NCBI GenBank assembly: GCA_934613165.1
Contig: CAKTSW010000042.1
Span: 1 to 8,482, forward strand
Origin: an uncultured Ellagibacter sp.
GTDB lineage: Bacteria > Actinomycetota > Coriobacteriia > Coriobacteriales > Eggerthellaceae
DNA length: 8,482 nt
Direction: 5' to 3'
Under the pieces are notes generated by a model. The model was not told the DNA's origin, did not search any database, and saw only the letters and a program-made list of their open reading frames with translations. A program made the position numbers and the translations under genes. Shown here piece by piece: positions 6,264 to 8,482 of the stretch (its first letter is position 1; every line of letters starts with the position of its first letter).

Positions 6264-7221
6264 CGTGCGCGGAGTTTATCTCGGGCAAGTGCTGCCAGAA
6301 GCGCTTCGGCATGAAATGCATGCGCAGCTCGGGGTGGTAGCGCGCGTCGATGGAAACCGTGCGATAGAAGCGCTGCCATGCGCGCTGCATGGCAAGCTCG
6401 TCTTTCGATTTCTCGGGCACGTTTACCGTGTCGGTCCTGACGATGTGCCACCTGTTTCCCTCGTATACGCCCGCCATCTGATGGGCTTCGTCGTAGATGA
6501 CGAAGGGCTGCGTGTTGAAGCGGCCGCTGAACCAATCCATCAGAAGCGGCACGACGGCGGCCTTTGGGCTGCAGCGGGCGAACCAGGCGCCTCCTTCCAG
6601 CTGCTCGAACCGCATGAACTGCTGCATGAGATGGCGTTCGTTCATGACCGACTTCTCTAGTGCGAGCAGGGGCGCCACTTCAGGGTTCGCTATCTCGCCG
6701 AGGATTCCGCGGTACTTCGTGGGGTCTTGGCAGGTATCGTTGCCGAGGCGCTGCGGCTTCGGGGCTTTCCGGGAGGCGAGCGCTTGGCCGGATGCGTGAC
6801 GATCGGCCAAGGCGCTGCGGTGGCAGGCGCTTTTCCCGTGTGCGTCGCCTGTTTCGCGGCCCTTCTTCGCTCTCTCGAGGACGCGCGTCCTTTCCCGGCC
6901 CATGGCGTAGCGGACGAACCGATAGACGATGCTGCCCGCGTCGGGGTTGTCGGAAAGGGAGGCGCGCACGCAGGCGTTGAGCCCTTGCTTCCCGCATGCT
7001 CGTTCGATGCCCGCCCCGACGCGTGCGGCAAGGGCGGCGTCGGCGTCGATGTACTTCACGCTTTGCCCGAGCCGCGGCTGCAGGACTCCTTCGCGCATGA
7101 CGTCCTGCGGATCCTCGTGGTTCTCGTAGGCTTTGAATATCGCCGTGAAGAGCCCCTCCGTCGTTCCGTCGTAGACGTAGGCGACGTCTTGAAGCGGGCA
7201 TGCTTTTGCAGGGCTGCTCAT
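6223..7221 (-). CDS. DUF4130 / TIGR03915-type putative DNA metabolism protein
   Basis: 332 residues from the ATG at 7221-7219. The frame extends up to 7260, but the chosen start gives an ATGA overlap with the upstream gene and has GAGGTG just before it. Family landmarks: VYDGTTEGLFTAIFKAYE (16-33) near the N-terminus, a central DUF4130 stretch RHLMQQFMRFEQLEGGAWFA (196-215) and PFVIYDEAHQMAGVYEGNRW (239-258), and the terminal HPELRMHFMPKRFWQHLPE (296-314), where the family has R-x-x-x-M-P-x-R-Y-W-x-x-L-P-E. This family is encoded next to the TIGR03916 radical SAM protein and often fused to a uracil-DNA-glycosylase-like domain, hence the DNA repair or modification label; its reaction is not known to me. 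Here no glycosylase domain is attached. A basic, low-complexity stretch at about 118-178 is longer than the family's usual link. The last 41 bases overlap the convergent radical SAM gene. Confidence 0.85.
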   Translation of the reverse strand: MSSPAKACPLQDVAYVYDGTTEGLFTAIFKAYENHEDPQDVMREGVLQPRLGQSVKYIDADAALAARVGAGIERACGKQGLNACVRASLSDNPDAGSIVYRFVRYAMGRERTRVLERAKKGRETGDAHGKSACHRSALADRHASGQALASRKAPKPQRLGNDTCQDPTKYRGILGEIANPEVAPLLALEKSVMNERHLMQQFMRFEQLEGGAWFARCSPKAAVVPLLMDWFSGRFNTQPFVIYDEAHQMAGVYEGNRWHIVRTDTVNVPEKSKDELAMQRAWQRFYRTVSIDARYHPELRMHFMPKRFWQHLPEINSAHATDAARLQGRTQG

Positions 7222-8482
7222 GCGCACCTCACCGCTTCCCGCTCGATCGCCTTCTGCCACCCGAACAAACCGTCGGCCTCTTGGCCCGTTTGGCTTTTCT
7301 CGGGCAGCTTGCGTGTTGCCCGACGGGCGGCCGCGGCACTTTCCGGGCGCTGCGGTGCTGCGCGTCCGATTCCTGCGAGCGCTGCCCTCGTGGTTTCCTT
7401 CGAGGCTTCGATGCGCGGCGCCTCGTCGTCGAAAAGGCTCATTTGGCCGGGGAGAATCTTGCCCGCGCGCCTGCCGTGCTTGCCGCCGTCGATGGGGGAG
7501 GCAAGCTGGGCGCGAAGTGATCCGGGGGCGAACTCGACGCCTGCGCCCGCGTATTTCCCGTTACAGGTGATGAAGAACCGTGCCCGCTTGTAGGCGATGC
7601 CGAGTTTTCTCAGCTCGGTTTCGTGCAGACAGGTGGTTTTTCGGGCCTTCACGATAAGGCGCGCTCCCCTGGGGCCGATTCCCGGCACGCGCAGAAGCGT
7701 TTCGAGCGGGGCGGTGTTCACCTCGACCGGGAACGAGTCGAGGTGGTTGATCGCCCAGTTCGCTTTGGGGTCGAGCAAAGGGTCTAAGAAGGGGCGGTCC
7801 TGGTCGATGATCTCGCTGACGTCGAACTTGTAGAAGCGCATGAGCCAATCGGCCTGATAGAGCCGATGCTCGCGGTTGAGCTGCACGGAGTCGCCCGCAG
7901 GCAGGCGATCATCGCTGTTCACGGGCAGATACGCGCTGAAGAACACGCGCTTGAGCGAAAGCGTGCGGTAAAGCGCCGAGGAAAGGTTGAGTATCTGGAA
8001 GTCGGTTTCGGGGGTGGCCCCGATGATCATCTGCGTGCTTTGGCCGGCGGGCACGAAAGCCCGTTCCTTCTTCGCGGGGCGCGCCTGCGCAAGGTAGGTG
8101 GTGCTGCGTCGCGTCATCGCGCGCGTTTCGGCGTCTTCGGCCATGTTCAGCTGGATTTGCCGCATAGGCGCGAGGAGCTGCTGCTTCGTCTTCTGGGGGC
8201 AGAGCAGACCGAGGCTTTTCTGCGAGGGGAGTTCAAGGTTCACGCTCATGCGGTCGGCAAGGTGCCCGAGCCGGTCGATGAGCTCGGGCGAGGTTCCCGG
8301 AACCGCCTTCGCATGGACATAGCCGCGAAAACCGTGCTCGTAGCGCAGGATTTCAAGCGTGCGGATCATGAGCTCGCTCGTGTAATCGGGGCTTTTGATG
8401 ACGCCCGAGCTGACGAACAGCCCCTCGACGTAGTTTCTGCGGTAGAACGCGACGGTGAGGTCGGCGAGTTCTTGGGGCGTGA
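7218..8482 (-). CDS. Radical SAM/HhH protein of the TIGR03916 DNA-repair-linked type, C-terminal part
   Basis: Partial: the frame is open past 8482, with 420 residues visible (residue 1 encoded at 8480-8478). The N-terminus with the CxxxCxxC cluster motif lies outside the window. Visible family blocks: FYRRNYVEGLFVSSGVIKSP (12-31), FRGYVHAKAVPGTSPELIDR (51-70), ADRMSVNLELPS (75-86), FVPAGQSTQMIIGATPETD (142-160), REHRLYQADWLMRFY (203-217), LDPKANWAINHLDSFPVEVN (236-255), and a helix-hairpin-helix LLRVPGIGPRGARLIVKAR (262-280) that should contact DNA. These match the putative DNA modification/repair radical SAM family (rSAM_link_UDG). After the conserved end (about 310) there is an extra tail of about 110 residues, rich in Ala, Arg and Lys and holding a QMSLF peptide (346-350). 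The gene runs into the DUF4130 gene through a four-base ATGA overlap. An in-frame ATG at 8369 exists, but family similarity continues upstream of it. Confidence 0.9.
   Translation of the reverse strand, partial: TPQELADLTVAFYRRNYVEGLFVSSGVIKSPDYTSELMIRTLEILRYEHGFRGYVHAKAVPGTSPELIDRLGHLADRMSVNLELPSQKSLGLLCPQKTKQQLLAPMRQIQLNMAEDAETRAMTRRSTTYLAQARPAKKERAFVPAGQSTQMIIGATPETDFQILNLSSALYRTLSLKRVFFSAYLPVNSDDRLPAGDSVQLNREHRLYQADWLMRFYKFDVSEIIDQDRPFLDPLLDPKANWAINHLDSFPVEVNTAPLETLLRVPGIGPRGARLIVKARKTTCLHETELRKLGIAYKRARFFITCNGKYAGAGVEFAPGSLRAQLASPIDGGKHGRRAGKILPGQMSLFDDEAPRIEASKETTRAALAGIGRAAPQRPESAAAARRATRKLPEKSQTGQEADGLFGWQKAIEREAVRCA
7225..7230 (-). promoter_or_regulatory. Ribosome binding site of the DUF4130 gene
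   Basis: On the minus strand GAGGTG precedes the ATG at 7221 by three bases. It lies inside the last codons of the radical SAM gene, which stops at 7220-7218, so translation is probably coupled. Confidence 0.6.
7431..7445 (-). other. Candidate beta sliding clamp-binding peptide (QMSLF)
   Basis: Codons for Gln-Met-Ser-Leu-Phe followed by acidic residues (DDE) lie in the disordered-looking tail of the radical SAM protein, after its HhH domain. The known clamp-binding consensus is close to QL(S/D)LF, found in flexible ends of bacterial replication and repair proteins. The match is short, so it is only a candidate. Confidence 0.4.

Noticed and set aside
6374..6394. Eight-base perfect inverted repeat TGCCATGC / GCATGGCA in the DUF4130 gene
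   Set aside because: It falls in well-conserved codons near the family's C-terminal motif and is adequately explained by coding sequence; there is no T tract or other signal.
7222..7260. 13-residue longer start for the DUF4130 protein
   Set aside because: The later ATG has a ribosome site and an ATGA overlap, and the family N-terminus begins soon after it.
6727..7593. A 288-codon + strand frame opposite the DNA-metabolism module
   Set aside because: The - strand frames carry clear conserved blocks of two known families; this frame has none.

Overview
This is a high-GC (roughly 64% by eye), tightly packed chromosomal window. I see no tRNA, rRNA, insertion sequence or CRISPR array. The protein repertoire and style suggest an anaerobic actinobacterium of the Coriobacteriia/Eggerthellaceae type (Eggerthella, Gordonibacter, Slackia or Adlercreutzia-like). 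That placement is an inference from gene content and composition, not from a marker gene.

Left part (1-6263, all + strand): a co-directional run with very short gaps or overlaps. It starts with the 3' end of a clamp-loader delta' subunit gene (holB-like). This overlaps a RicT/YaaT PSP1-domain gene with an intact cysteine cluster and an unusually long basic tail. Next come nicotinate phosphoribosyltransferase (pncB, NAD salvage) and a DegV-family fatty-acid-binding protein. Then follows an odd, shortened 3-hydroxyisobutyrate-dehydrogenase-like protein that lacks the NAD(P)-binding glycine loop and ends in an Asp/His-rich tail. The run ends with a PflX-like (COG1313-type) radical SAM protein whose start lies inside the previous gene. 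A perfect TATAAT followed by a perfect dyad lies inside the end of holB and may be an internal promoter for ricT and the genes after it. A strong GC hairpin separates pncB from degV.

Right part (6223-8482, - strand): a two-gene DNA-metabolism module transcribed toward the first cluster. The upstream gene, open at the right window edge, is the radical SAM/helix-hairpin-helix protein of the TIGR03916 type. It is coupled through an ATGA overlap to a DUF4130/TIGR03915-type protein. These two families are known as a linked pair, often with a uracil-DNA-glycosylase-like domain, and their biochemistry is not settled. Here the radical SAM protein has a long C-terminal extension with a beta-clamp-binding-like QMSLF peptide, and the partner has a basic insert of about 55-60 residues. 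The two clusters converge and their coding regions overlap antisense by 41 bp, leaving no room for a conventional terminator.

The best candidates for something undescribed are the radical SAM/DUF4130 module with its possible clamp tether, and the degenerate dehydrogenase next to a PflX-like radical SAM enzyme.
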